Shown here piece by piece: positions 28,659 to 39,291 of a DNA stretch of 64,000 bases; position 1 is the stretch's first letter; each line of letters opens with the position of its first letter. The stretch is from Flavimaricola marinus (GTDB lineage Bacteria > Pseudomonadota > Alphaproteobacteria > Rhodobacterales > Rhodobacteraceae), in contig NZ_FXZK01000001.1 of the NCBI RefSeq assembly GCF_900184895.1, forward strand, positions 1 to 64,000. Reading direction: 5' to 3'. The notes below the pieces were generated by a model. That model was not told the DNA's origin. It made no database searches and saw only the letters and a list, made by a program, of their open reading frames with translations. Position numbers and translations under genes: made by a program.

Positions 28659-30029
28659 TCACAGCCTCCTCTGGAATGCCGCGGAGGACAGGATCAGCCC
28701 GATCCCGACGGCACGGTCTTCGGCAGCCCGCGCGGCGAAGCTAACCTCGTCAGGGATCGTCGCTCCGAGAGCGGTTTTCACGAAATCGCGCGGGTCGGGC
28801 AGCACCCGCACCAATTCGGAGGGAACCTGCATGGCCCATGTAATCCGCCCCGCCATCCCTTGAGGTGTGATCCAAGCCTCGGCCTCTTCGGGCCAACCGT
28901 TGGGGCCGTTCGGGCGCTCCCAATCCTGTCCCATGACGCGAAGCGGCACCCTCAGTGTCCGACTGACCACCCCGAGAGGGAGTTGATCGACCGAAACGCC
29001 CAGCGCCCGCAAACTGGACTGTATGAAATCGTATGAGCGCATGACCTTGGCCATTGGCCGATCATTGGGCCCCGTCACGGCCCACGCCGCCGGATGTTTC
29101 AACATCGCCTCGTAAACTGCCAGAAGACGGCCCGAGGTGGCCAGATAGGCAGCCTCCATTGCCGCAACCAGATCGGGATCGGGGGCATCGGATACGAAAT
29201 GCACCGCCAATTTCGTCGCAATGTGGCGCGCCGTAGCCGGATGCTCGGCGATAACCGTCAGTGCCTGAGCGATTGTGTCGATGTCGGCGTCAGGGCTCAG
29301 CGTCGTGCCCAGCAGCGTTTCGGAACCCGGTTCGGCAAACCGTGGTCGATAAACCCGCCCCTCTGTGCTGGTCCAACTCAGCCCGGTCAAAGCCTCGGCC
29401 AGTTCACGAACATCCGTCTGAGAATACGGCCCCCCGACGCCTAGCGTGTGCAACTCCAATATCTCGCGAGCGAGATTCTCGTTGAGGCCCCGCCCGTTGT
29501 TTTGGCCCGCGATGCTGTTGGGGCCAACGGAGCGCGCCTGATCAAGGTAGACCACCATCATCGGATGCGTGACGGCGGCAAACAGCAACGTCGCAAAACT
29601 GCCACTCAGATTGGGACGGATCGCTTCCTCGACATAGGGCGTCACGAGATGCGGCATCAGCCCATTCTTGGAGACGACCGTGAAATGATCCGCCCAAAAT
29701 CGGGTCAGCCGCTCGCGAAACCCGTCCGTCGTTTGCGCGCCGCGGGCCAGTGTGTGGGCAAAATTGACCTGCCGCAGCTGGTTCATCTGCCGTCGACCGT
29801 CGAGATAAGCCTCAGATGCCGCCTCGCTGTCATCCATCTGACGGCGCAAGTCGCGCAGCTCATGGAAACTCGGACTTACATCGGCGTATTTTGGGATCGG
29901 ATAGGCCGACGCCATCTCGTCGGGGCCCGCAAGCCCCTGCAAGATCCTTTCGACGCTTTCGGGAGGCATGGCATGCGTCGACAAACCCACGCCAAACCTT
30001 CGGTCGGCAAGTTCCGGAGAGAACGTCAC
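28659..30029 (-). CDS. DUF1800 family protein
   Basis: A 456-residue mainly helical protein. The conserved DUF1800 elements are visible: RERLTRFWADHFTV, GLNENLAREILELHTLGV (the NENxARExxELHTLG signature), YSQTDVRELAEALTG and a C-terminal LILSSAAFQRR. No N-terminal signal peptide is evident, so export, if any, may depend on its Tat-exported DUF1501 partner. It is first in a two-gene operon. DUF1800/DUF1501 pairs are widespread but uncharacterised. Confidence 0.9.
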   Translation of the reverse strand: MTFSPELADRRFGVGLSTHAMPPESVERILQGLAGPDEMASAYPIPKYADVSPSFHELRDLRRQMDDSEAASEAYLDGRRQMNQLRQVNFAHTLARGAQTTDGFRERLTRFWADHFTVVSKNGLMPHLVTPYVEEAIRPNLSGSFATLLFAAVTHPMMVVYLDQARSVGPNSIAGQNNGRGLNENLAREILELHTLGVGGPYSQTDVRELAEALTGLSWTSTEGRVYRPRFAEPGSETLLGTTLSPDADIDTIAQALTVIAEHPATARHIATKLAVHFVSDAPDPDLVAAMEAAYLATSGRLLAVYEAMLKHPAAWAVTGPNDRPMAKVMRSYDFIQSSLRALGVSVDQLPLGVVSRTLRVPLRVMGQDWERPNGPNGWPEEAEAWITPQGMAGRITWAMQVPSELVRVLPDPRDFVKTALGATIPDEVSFAARAAEDRAVGIGLILSSAAFQRRL

Positions 30030-30120
30030 TGGCGCAATCCAATCAGTCGCATGCCCTCAATATAGAGCCAAAATGGCCTAATGTGAGGTGCATGCGCCCG
30101 ATATGGCAAACAAAGGCCGA

Positions 30121-31899
30121 TCAGGCCTCGGGCGGCAGAACCCGCAAACGCAATTCGCGCAATTGTTCGTTCTGCGGATCGCTGGGCGCGTTCATCATCA
30201 GATCCTCGGCGCGCTGGTTCATCGGGAACATGATCACCTCGCGGATGTTGGCTTCGTCGGCCAAGAGCATCACGATCCGGTCGATCCCCGCCGCACAGCC
30301 ACCGTGGGGTGGCGCACCGTATTGGAACGCATTGACCATACCGCCAAAACGCTTGTGAACCTCGGCCTCGTCGTAGCCGGCCAGTTCGAACGCCTTGATC
30401 ATAACGTCCAGCTTGTGGTTCCGAATTGCCCCGGAGATCAGTTCATAGCCGTTGCAGGCCAGGTCATACTGATAGCCGAGCACCTTGAGCGGATCGCCAT
30501 TCAGCGCGTCCAGCCCGCCCTGCGGCATGGAAAACGGGTTGTGGCTGAAGTCGACCTTGCCGGTCTCTTCGTCGGCTTCGTACATCGGGAAATCGACGAT
30601 CCAGGCGAATTTGAAGCTGTCGGTCTCGGTCAGGCCAAGCTCTTCACCGATCACCGTCCGCGCCCTGCCCGCGACGGCCTCGAAGGCCGCGGGCTTGCCA
30701 CCCAGGAAGAACGCCGCATCGCCGACGCCAAGGCCGAGTTGCTGGCGGATCGCTTCGGTCCGCTCGGGACCGATATTCTTGGCCAGCGGGCCTGCCGCTT
30801 CCATACCCTCGCCTTGATCGCGCCAGAAGATATAGCCCATCCCCGGCAGGCCCTCTTTCTGGACGAAGGCGTTCATGCGGTCACAGAACTTGCGGCTGCC
30901 GCCAGTGGGTGCAGGAATGGCGCGGATTTCTGTGCCCTCCTGCTCCAACAGCTTGGCAAAGATCGCAAAGCCAGAACCTGCGAAATGCTCGGAGACGACC
31001 TGCATCTTGATCGGGTTGCGCAGGTCGGGTTTGTCGGTGCCATACCACAAGGCACTGTCAGCATAGGAGATCAGCGGCCAGTCCTGGGAGACGGGCTTGC
31101 CGCCGCCGAACTCTTCGAAGATCCCGGTGATCACCGGCTGGATCGTGTCGAAGACATCCTGTTGCTCGACAAAGCTCATCTCGAGATCGAGCTGGTAGAA
31201 ATCCGTGGGCGACCGGTCGGCGCGCGGATCTTCGTCGCGGAAGCAGGGCGCGATCTGGAAGTACTTGTCGTAGCCCGACACCATGATCAGCTGCTTGAAC
31301 TGCTGCGGGGCCTGCGGCAAAGCGTAGAACTTGCCCGGATGCAGACGGCTTGGCACAAGGAAATCCCGTGCGCCTTCCGGGCTGCTGGCGGTAATGATCG
31401 GCGTTTGGAATTCGCGGAAACCTTTGTCCCACATCCGCTTGCGCATCGAGGCGATGACGTCGGAACGTAGTTTCATGTTCTGCTGCATCGCATCACGACG
31501 CAGATCGAGATAGCGATACTTCAGCCGCGTCTCTTCGGGATATTCCTGATCGCCGAATACCATCAGCGGAAGCTCCGCCGCGGCCCCCAGCACTTCGATA
31601 TCGCGCACAAAGACTTCGATCTCACCCGTCGGGATCTTTGGGTTTACGAGGCTCGCGTCACGGGCCTTTACCGTGCCGTCAATTCGGATGCACCACTCCG
31701 AGCGCACCTTTTCGACCTGCGCGAAAACCGGGCTGTCCGGGTCGCAGATCAATTGCGTGATGCCATAGGTGTCGCGCAAGTCGATGAACAGAACGCCGCC
31801 GTGGTCACGGACCCGGTGCACCCAGCCCGACAGGCGAACGGTGTCACCGACGTTGGCAGCGGTCAAAGCGGCACAGGAATGGGAACGATAGGCATGCAT
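30121..31899 (-). CDS. aspS: Aspartyl-tRNA synthetase, bacterial type
   Basis: Class II synthetase. An OB-fold anticodon domain ([21 protein letters not shown]) is followed by motif 2 ([10 protein letters not shown]) with QLDLEMSF, the bacterial GAD insertion, and motif 3 ([13 protein letters not shown]). Start ATG at 31899 with GAGGAT upstream gives 592 residues. No asnS is visible in this window, so whether the enzyme also charges tRNA-Asn (with GatCAB) cannot be judged from here. Confidence 0.96.
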   Translation of the reverse strand: MHAYRSHSCAALTAANVGDTVRLSGWVHRVRDHGGVLFIDLRDTYGITQLICDPDSPVFAQVEKVRSEWCIRIDGTVKARDASLVNPKIPTGEIEVFVRDIEVLGAAAELPLMVFGDQEYPEETRLKYRYLDLRRDAMQQNMKLRSDVIASMRKRMWDKGFREFQTPIITASSPEGARDFLVPSRLHPGKFYALPQAPQQFKQLIMVSGYDKYFQIAPCFRDEDPRADRSPTDFYQLDLEMSFVEQQDVFDTIQPVITGIFEEFGGGKPVSQDWPLISYADSALWYGTDKPDLRNPIKMQVVSEHFAGSGFAIFAKLLEQEGTEIRAIPAPTGGSRKFCDRMNAFVQKEGLPGMGYIFWRDQGEGMEAAGPLAKNIGPERTEAIRQQLGLGVGDAAFFLGGKPAAFEAVAGRARTVIGEELGLTETDSFKFAWIVDFPMYEADEETGKVDFSHNPFSMPQGGLDALNGDPLKVLGYQYDLACNGYELISGAIRNHKLDVMIKAFELAGYDEAEVHKRFGGMVNAFQYGAPPHGGCAAGIDRIVMLLADEANIREVIMFPMNQRAEDLMMNAPSDPQNEQLRELRLRVLPPEA

Positions 31900-32122
31900 C
31901 AGTGAGATCCTCAGACGGGAAAAAATGTCGGCCCGGTACACCCCTTTGAGCCTCCGAAGTCAAGCATCGCCCGCTATGGCTGCGCTCTGGGTCGATGATA
32001 AGGGCGCAATCTACGGATTTTTGCGGGCAAACGGTCGGTTTCGTTCGCGCGATTTGCGCTTGCACTGAGGGGTGCGGCAGTTAGCCTGACCCTTATTGAG
32101 TAAAGGCATCAACGAGAGCAGC

Positions 32123-33343
32123 ATGTGGCAAAAACTACTTCTGCGTTTTATCGGCAAGACCATCAGAAAAGGCACTCTGACAATCACTTGGCCTGACGGA
32201 AGCGTCACGAGCCACGGATCGGGCGCCCCGGACATGGCGATCAGCTTCACCCCAAATACGGACTTCCGATCCCTTGTGCTCAATCCGGAGGTTGCCCTTG
32301 GCGAGGCGTATTCGGACGGCCATCTTGCCATCGAAAACGACGACCTGCGGGGATTTCTGGGTTTCGCAGTCACGAACGCCCAGGCCACAGGTTTCGGCCG
32401 GTTCGGCCGGGTCGTTCCATGGCTCAAACGCGCGATGCGACGGATCAATCAGCACAACGGCTTGGTGACCTCTCGCAAGAACGTTGAGCTGACCTACGAT
32501 CTGTCCACCGATTTCTACGAACTCTGGCTGGACAAGGACATGCAGTATACCTGCGCCTACTACCCGTCCGACGACTTGTCGCTCGATGACGCCCAGATCG
32601 CCAAAAAAGACCTGATTGCGCGCAAACTGCGGCTGGAGCCGGGAATGCGAGTGCTGGATATCGGCTCTGGCTGGGGTGGATTGTCCCTCACACTGGCGCG
32701 CGATTACGGTGTAAACGTCGTGGGGGTCACCCTCTCGAAGGTCCAACTCGCCTACGCCAAACAACGCGCAAAATCCGAAGGTCTCGATCATCTTATCGAT
32801 TTCCGGTTGATGGACTACAGACATGTCAAAGAGCAGTTCGACCGCATCGTCGTCGTCGGAATGCTCGAACATGTCGGTCGACCCCAGTTTCAGACGTTCT
32901 TTCGCAAGATGCACGAAAACCTGAAGGCTGACGGCGTCGCCGTGGTGCACACGATTGGCCGCTCGGGCCCGCCGAACGTGACGGCACCCTGGATCGGCAA
33001 ATACATCTTCCCCGGCTGCTACACCCCCGCAATGTCCGAAGTGCTGAGCGAGGTGGAAAAGCGGGGCCTGATTATCACCGACATCGAAGTGCTGCGCCTG
33101 CACTACGCCCGAACCATCCGCCACTGGTCGGACAATTTCGAACGCAACGTCGAAACGGTCCGCTCCATGTATGACGATCGGTTCGTCCGAATGTGGCGGT
33201 ATTACCTGGCCGCCTCCGAAATCGGCTTCACCCATATGGGAAATGTGATCTTTCAATTTCAGATCGCCCACGATCAGGCTGCCGTCCCACTGACCAGAGA
33301 CTACCTGCTTGAGCCGAATGAGACGAGGTTTTCCGAGGGATAG
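32123..33343 (+). CDS. cfa: Cyclopropane-fatty-acyl-phospholipid synthase family methyltransferase
   Basis: SAM-dependent enzyme expected to methylenate unsaturated acyl chains of membrane phospholipids. It has an N-terminal lipid-binding part, CAYYPSDDLSLDDAQ, the SAM site VLDIGSGWGGLSL, and MLEHVGRPQFQTFF and HTIGRSGPP in the active-site region. The first in-frame start is a TTG at 32096; ATG at 32123 is preferred (406 residues). Related enzymes with other methyl-transfer outcomes on lipids exist, so the exact product is open. Confidence 0.87.
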   Translation: MWQKLLLRFIGKTIRKGTLTITWPDGSVTSHGSGAPDMAISFTPNTDFRSLVLNPEVALGEAYSDGHLAIENDDLRGFLGFAVTNAQATGFGRFGRVVPWLKRAMRRINQHNGLVTSRKNVELTYDLSTDFYELWLDKDMQYTCAYYPSDDLSLDDAQIAKKDLIARKLRLEPGMRVLDIGSGWGGLSLTLARDYGVNVVGVTLSKVQLAYAKQRAKSEGLDHLIDFRLMDYRHVKEQFDRIVVVGMLEHVGRPQFQTFFRKMHENLKADGVAVVHTIGRSGPPNVTAPWIGKYIFPGCYTPAMSEVLSEVEKRGLIITDIEVLRLHYARTIRHWSDNFERNVETVRSMYDDRFVRMWRYYLAASEIGFTHMGNVIFQFQIAHDQAAVPLTRDYLLEPNETRFSEG

Positions 33344-33424
33344 GTCAGAATCGCTCCGTTGCCGCTTGCGCCCAGCCCCGCCATGCCTATAACGCGGCTA
33401 ATTTGCATATATGGGGGCGCGGCT

Positions 33425-36400
33425 ATGCCAAAACGTGATGATATCAAGTCGATCATGATTATCGGCGCGGGCCCTATCATTATTGGTCAGGCTTGCGAAT
33501 TCGACTACTCGGGCGCTCAGGCCTGCAAGGCCCTTCGTGAAGAAGGCTATCGGGTCATCCTCGTGAACTCGAACCCGGCAACGATCATGACCGATCCGGG
33601 TCTCGCGGATGCCACCTATATCGAACCGATCACACCCGAGGTCGTCGCCAAGATCATCGAGAAAGAGCGCCCCGACGCTCTGCTTCCTACCATGGGCGGG
33701 CAAACCGGGCTGAACACCTCGCTGGCGCTGGCCGATATGGGCGTCCTTGAAAAGTTTGGCGTCGAAATGATCGGAGCCAAGCGCGAGGCCATCGAGATGG
33801 CCGAAGACCGTAAACTGTTCCGAGAAGCCATGGACCGGCTCGGGATCGAAAACCCCAAGGCCACCATCGTCACCGCCCCCAAGGGCCCGGACGGAAAACG
33901 TGATATCAAGGCGGGCCTCCAATTGGCCATCGACGCCATCGAATATGTCGGCCTGCCCGCCATCATCCGCCCGGCCTTCACCCTTGGCGGCACAGGCGGT
34001 GGCGTGGCCTACAATCGCGCGGAATACGAGCACTTCTGCCGCTCTGGCATGGAGGCGTCACCTGTCGGGCAAATCCTTGTCGACGAGAGCCTGTTGGGCT
34101 GGAAGGAGTACGAGATGGAAGTTGTCCGCGACAAGGCGGACAATGCGATCATCGTCTGTTCCATCGAAAACGTCGATCCGATGGGCGTGCATACGGGCGA
34201 CAGCATCACCGTGGCCCCTGCCCTCACCCTGACAGACAAAGAATACCAGGTGATGCGCAACCAATCCATCGCGGTCCTGCGCGAGATCGGTGTCGAGACC
34301 GGCGGCTCCAACGTGCAATGGGCGATCAACCCGGCCGATGGACGCATGGTGGTGATCGAAATGAACCCCCGTGTGTCGCGGTCCTCTGCGCTGGCGTCGA
34401 AAGCCACGGGTTTCCCGATTGCGAAAATCGCCGCGAAGCTGGCCGTCGGCTACACGCTCGACGAGTTGGACAACGACATCACCAAAGTGACACCCGCGTC
34501 GTTCGAACCGACGATCGACTATGTCGTCACCAAGATCCCACGGTTTGCCTTTGAGAAATTCCCCGGCTCGGAGCCCTATCTGACGACCGCCATGAAATCC
34601 GTCGGCGAAGCGATGGCCATCGGGCGGACAATCCATGAGAGCCTGCAAAAGGCACTGGCATCGATGGAAACCGGGCTGACCGGATTTGACGAAGTCGAGA
34701 TCCCCGGCGCGCCCGACAAAGTCGCCGTGACCAAGGCACTTGCTCAGGTCACCCCTGATCGGTTGCGCGTGATTGCGCAGGCCATGCGTCATGGTCTGAC
34801 GAACGACGACATCATCGCAGTCACCAAGTTCGACCCTTGGTTCCTCGCCCGTATCCGCGAGATCATCGATGCGGAAGCCGATATCCGCAAGAACGGGCTG
34901 CCACTGAACGAAGCGGCCCTGCGCAAGCTCAAGATGATGGGCTTTACCGACGCGAGACTGGCCACTCTGACCGGTCGCGACGAAGGTCAGGTGCGTCGTG
35001 CCCGGCAAGAACTGGGAGTCGTTGCTGTCTTCAAGCGGATCGACACCTGTGCCGCCGAATTCGAGGCGCAGACACCATACATGTATTCGACCTATGAGAC
35101 GCCCGTCATGGGCGACGTCGAATGTGAAGCCCGTCCGTCCAACCGCAAGAAGGTGGTCATCCTTGGTGGTGGCCCCAACCGGATCGGTCAGGGGATCGAG
35201 TTCGACTATTGCTGCTGCCACGCCTGCTATGCGCTGACCGCCGCGGGCTATGAGACAATCATGGTCAACTGCAACCCCGAGACCGTGTCGACCGATTACG
35301 ACACGTCGGACCGGCTGTATTTCGAGCCGCTGACCTTCGAGCACGTGATGGAGATCATGCGGGTCGAGCAGGCCAACGGCCACCTGCATGGCGTGATCGT
35401 GCAATTCGGCGGCCAAACTCCGCTGAAGCTGGCAAACGCTCTGCAAGAGGCCGGCATTCCGATCCTCGGGACGACACCTGACGCGATCGACCTTGCCGAA
35501 GACCGCGAGCGGTTCCAGCAACTGGTCCAGAAACTGGGCCTGAAGCAGCCGGTCAACGGGATTGCCTCCACCGATCAGCAGGCGCTCGACATCGCGGAAA
35601 GCATCGGCTTCCCGCTGGTGATCCGCCCGTCATATGTGCTCGGCGGTCGGGCGATGGAAATCGTGCGCGATATGGACCACCTCAAGCGCTATATCAAAGA
35701 GGCCGTAGTGGTATCGGGCGACAGCCCCGTTTTGCTCGACAGCTATTTGTCGGGCGCCGTCGAGGTCGATGTGGATTGCCTGTCCGATGGGCAGAACACA
35801 CATGTCGCGGGCATCATGCAGCATATCGAAGAGGCAGGCGTCCATTCAGGAGACAGCGCATGCTGCCTCCCGCCCCACACGCTTAGCCGCGAGATCCAGG
35901 ATGAGATCCTGCGCCAGACCAACGCCTTGGCGCTGGCGCTGAACGTCGTCGGCCTGATGAACGTGCAGTTCGCGGTCAAAGACGGCGAGGTCTATCTGAT
36001 TGAGGTCAATCCACGGGCGTCCCGGACCGTGCCTTTTGTCGCCAAAGCGACGGATTCGGCGATTGCGTCCATCGCGGCGCGGCTCATGGCGGGCGAACCA
36101 CTGTCGAACTTCCCCATGCGGGCGCCGTATCAGGACGTCAGCTACGACACACCCCTGCCCTACGCCGACCCGATGACGCTGGCCGATCCCAACATGCCCT
36201 GGTTCTCGGTCAAGGAAGCCGTTCTTCCCTTCGCCCGGTTCCCCGGTGTGGACACGATCCTCGGGCCAGAAATGCGCTCCACCGGCGAGGTCATGGGCTG
36301 GGACAGGTCGTTCGCCCGGGCCTTCCTCAAGGCGCAGATGGGTGCCGGCACGCAGTTGCCACGTGAGGGGAGCGTCTTCATTTCGATCCGCGATGAAGAC

Positions 36401-36754
36401 AAGACGCCCGACATGCTGACCGCAGCGCAATCACTGCAGGCGCTTGGAATGACGTTCCTCGCAACGCGGGGTACCGCGGCATGGCTCACCCAGAACGGGG
36501 TGGCCGCCGAAACGGTCAACAAGGTCTACGAGGGCGGGCTGACCATCGTCGACAGGCTGAAAGATGGGCACGTCGCCCTGGTCTGGAATACGACCGAAGG
36601 CGCACAGGCGGTCGAAGACTCCCGTGAAATCCGGGCCGTCGCGCTGTATGACAAGATCCCCTATTTCACGACAGCAGCGGCGGCTCAGGCATCGGCACTG
36701 GCCATCGTCGCCCGCGAAGACGGGGACATCAGCGTTCGGTCCCTGCAGGGCTAA
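33425..36754 (+). CDS. carB: Carbamoyl-phosphate synthase large subunit
   Basis: Makes carbamoyl phosphate for arginine and pyrimidine synthesis with CarA. Two ATP-grasp halves are visible: [20 protein letters not shown] at the start and [20 protein letters not shown] near residue 575. [13 protein letters not shown] and VEMNPR-type motifs follow, and a C-terminal MGS-like regulatory domain ([12 protein letters not shown]) closes the protein. 1109 residues from the ATG at 33425; an in-frame start at 33359 adds unconserved sequence. carA is not in the window. Confidence 0.98.
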   Translation: MPKRDDIKSIMIIGAGPIIIGQACEFDYSGAQACKALREEGYRVILVNSNPATIMTDPGLADATYIEPITPEVVAKIIEKERPDALLPTMGGQTGLNTSLALADMGVLEKFGVEMIGAKREAIEMAEDRKLFREAMDRLGIENPKATIVTAPKGPDGKRDIKAGLQLAIDAIEYVGLPAIIRPAFTLGGTGGGVAYNRAEYEHFCRSGMEASPVGQILVDESLLGWKEYEMEVVRDKADNAIIVCSIENVDPMGVHTGDSITVAPALTLTDKEYQVMRNQSIAVLREIGVETGGSNVQWAINPADGRMVVIEMNPRVSRSSALASKATGFPIAKIAAKLAVGYTLDELDNDITKVTPASFEPTIDYVVTKIPRFAFEKFPGSEPYLTTAMKSVGEAMAIGRTIHESLQKALASMETGLTGFDEVEIPGAPDKVAVTKALAQVTPDRLRVIAQAMRHGLTNDDIIAVTKFDPWFLARIREIIDAEADIRKNGLPLNEAALRKLKMMGFTDARLATLTGRDEGQVRRARQELGVVAVFKRIDTCAAEFEAQTPYMYSTYETPVMGDVECEARPSNRKKVVILGGGPNRIGQGIEFDYCCCHACYALTAAGYETIMVNCNPETVSTDYDTSDRLYFEPLTFEHVMEIMRVEQANGHLHGVIVQFGGQTPLKLANALQEAGIPILGTTPDAIDLAEDRERFQQLVQKLGLKQPVNGIASTDQQALDIAESIGFPLVIRPSYVLGGRAMEIVRDMDHLKRYIKEAVVVSGDSPVLLDSYLSGAVEVDVDCLSDGQNTHVAGIMQHIEEAGVHSGDSACCLPPHTLSREIQDEILRQTNALALALNVVGLMNVQFAVKDGEVYLIEVNPRASRTVPFVAKATDSAIASIAARLMAGEPLSNFPMRAPYQDVSYDTPLPYADPMTLADPNMPWFSVKEAVLPFARFPGVDTILGPEMRSTGEVMGWDRSFARAFLKAQMGAGTQLPREGSVFISIRDEDKTPDMLTAAQSLQALGMTFLATRGTAAWLTQNGVAAETVNKVYEGGLTIVDRLKDGHVALVWNTTEGAQAVEDSREIRAVALYDKIPYFTTAAAAQASALAIVAREDGDISVRSLQG

Positions 36755-36782
36755 GACCAGTCACGACATAGAAAACCAGAGA

Positions 36783-36810
36783 GAGGCGGCGCTCAGCCCG
36801 CCTCTTCTTC
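36783..36810 (+). terminator. Hairpin at the carB / HTH-gene junction
   Basis: GAGGCGG (36783-36789) pairs with CCGCCTC (36798-36804) and is followed by TTCTTC on the plus strand. The hairpin overlaps the stop region of the convergent gene. Plausible as a weak terminator for carB. Confidence 0.4.
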
Positions 36811-37329
36811 GAGGTGCAGCTTCATCTCGACGAGGATTTTCTGCAGCTCGAGCGTCTCTCTGAGAAGCCGTTTCGCTTCGTTGATGGAAATGACGCCATC
36901 GTCGATGGAGAGATTGTATTCCGCCATCAACATGGCAAAGCGCTGGCTCAGGGTGATGACGTCGGAATTGATACCACCCTTGCTGTTCCGGCGCGTCATC
37001 TCCTCACCCGACACGGATACACCGCGCAGTTCAGCCAAGGCCGCCGTCACATGCGGATAGCTTGCGGCCGCTTCCAGGGCGGCAACGGCATCGACCGGCA
37101 TGAAGCGATCCGAGTGATCATCATCCATCGAATAGTAGCGGCCCAACGTTGCCTTGGACTTGCCAGTCAGCTTGCAGGCAGCTTCGATACCCACATCCTT
37201 AACCAAAGCCTCTGTGTGTTTCTTCAAATAACCGTTCACGTCCAGTGCCCCACATTGATCCTCAATGGCCGCTTCGGTCAGAGAAACGTCCCCATATGTT
37301 TCAATAATTCCATATGGCCGGATTGTCAT
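36793..37329 (-). CDS. Uncharacterised protein with a Cro/CII-like HTH segment
   Basis: A 178-residue protein. Residues about 37-65 (KKHTEALVKDVGIEAACKL, then TGKSKATLGRYY) read like the helix-turn-helix of small phage-type or Cro-like regulators. A helix follows, then a C-terminal predicted coiled coil rich in Glu and Leu (NEAKRLLRETLELQKILVEM). Proteins of this design occur in Rhodobacterales but no role is known to me. ATG at 37329 is used; a TTG two codons earlier is possible. It is divergent from tdk, with about 90 bases between them. Confidence 0.6.
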   Translation of the reverse strand: MTIRPYGIIETYGDVSLTEAAIEDQCGALDVNGYLKKHTEALVKDVGIEAACKLTGKSKATLGRYYSMDDDHSDRFMPVDAVAALEAAASYPHVTAALAELRGVSVSGEEMTRRNSKGGINSDVITLSQRFAMLMAEYNLSIDDGVISINEAKRLLRETLELQKILVEMKLHLEEEAG

Positions 37330-37421
37330 TGCCAAACCGGCCCACCCTTTTTGTCATAACGCCGGATATCTCGCTTTCCAAGTCTTGCAGCTTGCAGGCC
37401 GGGCAGAGTATCGGTTCGCAC

Positions 37422-38003
37422 ATGGCAAAGCTCTACTTTAATTTCTCCACGATGAACGCCGGTAAGTCGACCGTGCTTCTTCAAGCGTCACACAACTACA
37501 TCGAACGCGGGATGCAGACCTACCTGCTCACCGCGCAGTTCGACAATCGGGCTGGCCACGGCAGAATTGAAAGCCGCATCGGCATTGGCGAAAACGCCGA
37601 CACCTACGATCACGCCGAGGACTTGTTTGCCAAGATCAAGAACCGCCTCGATAGCGGGCCATGCGCCTGCGTCTTTGTCGACGAAGCCCAGTTCCTCGAA
37701 CCCGAGCAGGTCTGGCAACTCGCACGCGCCGTCGACGACCTCGGCGTTCCGGTCATGTGCTTTGGTCTGCGCGTGGATTTCCGCGGTCAGTTGTTCCCGG
37801 GATCTGCCACACTTCTGGCACTCGCTGACGAGATGCGTGAAGTGCGCACAATCTGTCATTGCGGGCGTAAGGCCACGATGGTCGTGCGAAAGGGCCCCGA
37901 CGGCAAGGTGCTTACCGACGGCGATCAGGTCGCGATCGGCGGCAACGAGCGCTACCTGTCCCTGTGCCGCCGGCACTGGCGAGAGGCTGTCGGAGACCGC
38001 TAG
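37422..38003 (+). CDS. tdk: Thymidine kinase, type II
   Basis: Phosphorylates thymidine in pyrimidine salvage. Walker A is in FSTMNAGKSTVLLQ at the N-terminus, Walker B in CVFVDEAQFLEPEQV, and the zinc-binding cysteines in ICHCGRKA and SLCRRHW. ATG at 37422 gives 193 residues, the normal size; the frame opens upstream at 37314 but the conserved start is here. It shares its CTAG stop with the convergent dehydrogenase gene. Confidence 0.96.
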   Translation: MAKLYFNFSTMNAGKSTVLLQASHNYIERGMQTYLLTAQFDNRAGHGRIESRIGIGENADTYDHAEDLFAKIKNRLDSGPCACVFVDEAQFLEPEQVWQLARAVDDLGVPVMCFGLRVDFRGQLFPGSATLLALADEMREVRTICHCGRKATMVVRKGPDGKVLTDGDQVAIGGNERYLSLCRRHWREAVGDR

Positions 38004-38956
38004 ACCGCCTGTGGTAACGGCTTGCCCGCTTGCCAGGCCATGATATTGTCGAGCGCCATTTGCCCCATGGCCTCGCGCACTTCCAGCGCGGCGGTGCCCA
38101 GATGCGGCAGCAGAACCACATTCTCCAAGGCACGCAGTTCCTCTGGCACGTATGGTTCCTTGACGTAGACGTCGAGGCCGGCACCGGCGATGCGGCGCTC
38201 CTGAAGGGTTTCGATCAACGCCTCCTCGTCGACCACGTCCCCTCTGGCGATATTGACGAAGATTCCGGTCGGCTTCATTGCGGCCAGCGCAGCCGCATCG
38301 ATCATCTTCTGGGTTTCGGCACTCGCCGGCACCGTGACGACCACGATATCGGACTGCGCCATCAGATCATGCAAGCTCTCGACCTGACGGGCCGGCATTT
38401 CGACCGATTTGGTCGAGCGGTTGAAATAGAGCACCGGCATGCCGAAGCCATAGTGACACCGATGGGCGACAGCCTGCCCGATGCGGCCCATGCCGACGAT
38501 GCCGACGGTCTTGCCGGTCACATGCGTTCCCAGCATCTGCGTCGGCCCCCAGCCGATCCATTCGCCCGCACGCACAATACGCTCGCCCTCACCTGCCCGC
38601 CGGCACGCAGACAGGATGAGGGTCATCCCGATGTCGGCCGTCGCATCGGTCACGGTATCGGGTGTGTTCGACACCTTCACACCGGCGGCCTTGGCGGCAT
38701 CGACGTTGATGTGATTATACCCGACACCGAAATTGGCGATCACGCCGCAGCGCAGGTTTTCGCCGGCCATTTCAAAGGCTTTTGCCGTGAACGCATCTCC
38801 GAGAGTCGGGAGGATCGCGTCGTAGTTGCACAAGGCCTCGGCCGCCTCAGTCTCGGTCAGGCCGGCGACGTCCGAACGCAACGTCGTATCGAAATGCGAT
38901 TGCGCGAACGCGTGGTTCGCATCGGGCAAGGTTCGGGTGATGAGCAAACGCTTCAA
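38000..38956 (-). CDS. D-isomer-specific 2-hydroxyacid dehydrogenase
   Basis: NAD(P)-dependent enzyme of the glyoxylate/hydroxypyruvate reductase type. The Rossmann motif GIVGMGRIGQAVAHR lies mid-protein. The catalytic Arg is in NIARGDVVDEEAL, Glu in LDVYVKEP and His in LLPHLGTAALEVR. FGVGYNHINVDAA is the substrate-side loop. The start is a TTG at 38956, supported by GGAGG ten bases upstream and a one-frame overlap (TTGA) with the csaA stop. Substrate is not determinable; D-glycerate dehydrogenase activity is most likely. 318 residues. Confidence 0.9.
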   Translation of the reverse strand: MKRLLITRTLPDANHAFAQSHFDTTLRSDVAGLTETEAAEALCNYDAILPTLGDAFTAKAFEMAGENLRCGVIANFGVGYNHINVDAAKAAGVKVSNTPDTVTDATADIGMTLILSACRRAGEGERIVRAGEWIGWGPTQMLGTHVTGKTVGIVGMGRIGQAVAHRCHYGFGMPVLYFNRSTKSVEMPARQVESLHDLMAQSDIVVVTVPASAETQKMIDAAALAAMKPTGIFVNIARGDVVDEEALIETLQERRIAGAGLDVYVKEPYVPEELRALENVVLLPHLGTAALEVREAMGQMALDNIMAWQAGKPLPQAV

Positions 38957-39291
38957 TGCAAACGGCCTCCAAGGGGGACCTCTTGGTCCGGGACGGTCAA
39001 TACAACCTCGCCATTCTCGTCAGGCAAGCCAAGAACCAGAACCTCTGAGATGAACTTGCCGATCTGACGGGGTGGGAAGTTGACCACGGCCATCACTTGC
39101 CGGCCAACCAGTGTTTCGGGATCATAATGCGCCGTGATCTGAGCGGAGGACCGACGTTCTCCGATCTCACCGCCGAAGTCGATCCAGAGTTTGATCGCCG
39201 GTTTGCGCGCTTCGGGATAGGGCTCGGCGCGGGTGACCCGGCCGACACGAACGTCGACTTTCTGAAAGTAGTCATAGCTGATGTTATCCAC
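38953..39291 (-). CDS. csaA: tRNA-binding domain protein, CsaA-like
   Basis: A 112-residue OB-fold protein. ISYDYFQKVDVRVGRV at the N-terminus and KLWIDFGGEIGERRSSAQI, VNFPPRQIGKFISEVLVLG are the CsaA/MetG-C-terminal-like tRNA-binding pattern, proposed to have chaperone or export-related roles in other bacteria. The start is a GTG at 39291 with GAGGA seven bases upstream; it overlaps the proC stop as GTGGATAA. ATGs further upstream lie inside proC. Confidence 0.92.
   Translation of the reverse strand: MDNISYDYFQKVDVRVGRVTRAEPYPEARKPAIKLWIDFGGEIGERRSSAQITAHYDPETLVGRQVMAVVNFPPRQIGKFISEVLVLGLPDENGEVVLTVPDQEVPLGGRLH

Noticed and set aside
34058-35521. A 487-codon minus-strand frame inside carB
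   Set aside because: It lies wholly antisense to the conserved carB domains, with composition typical of antisense reading.
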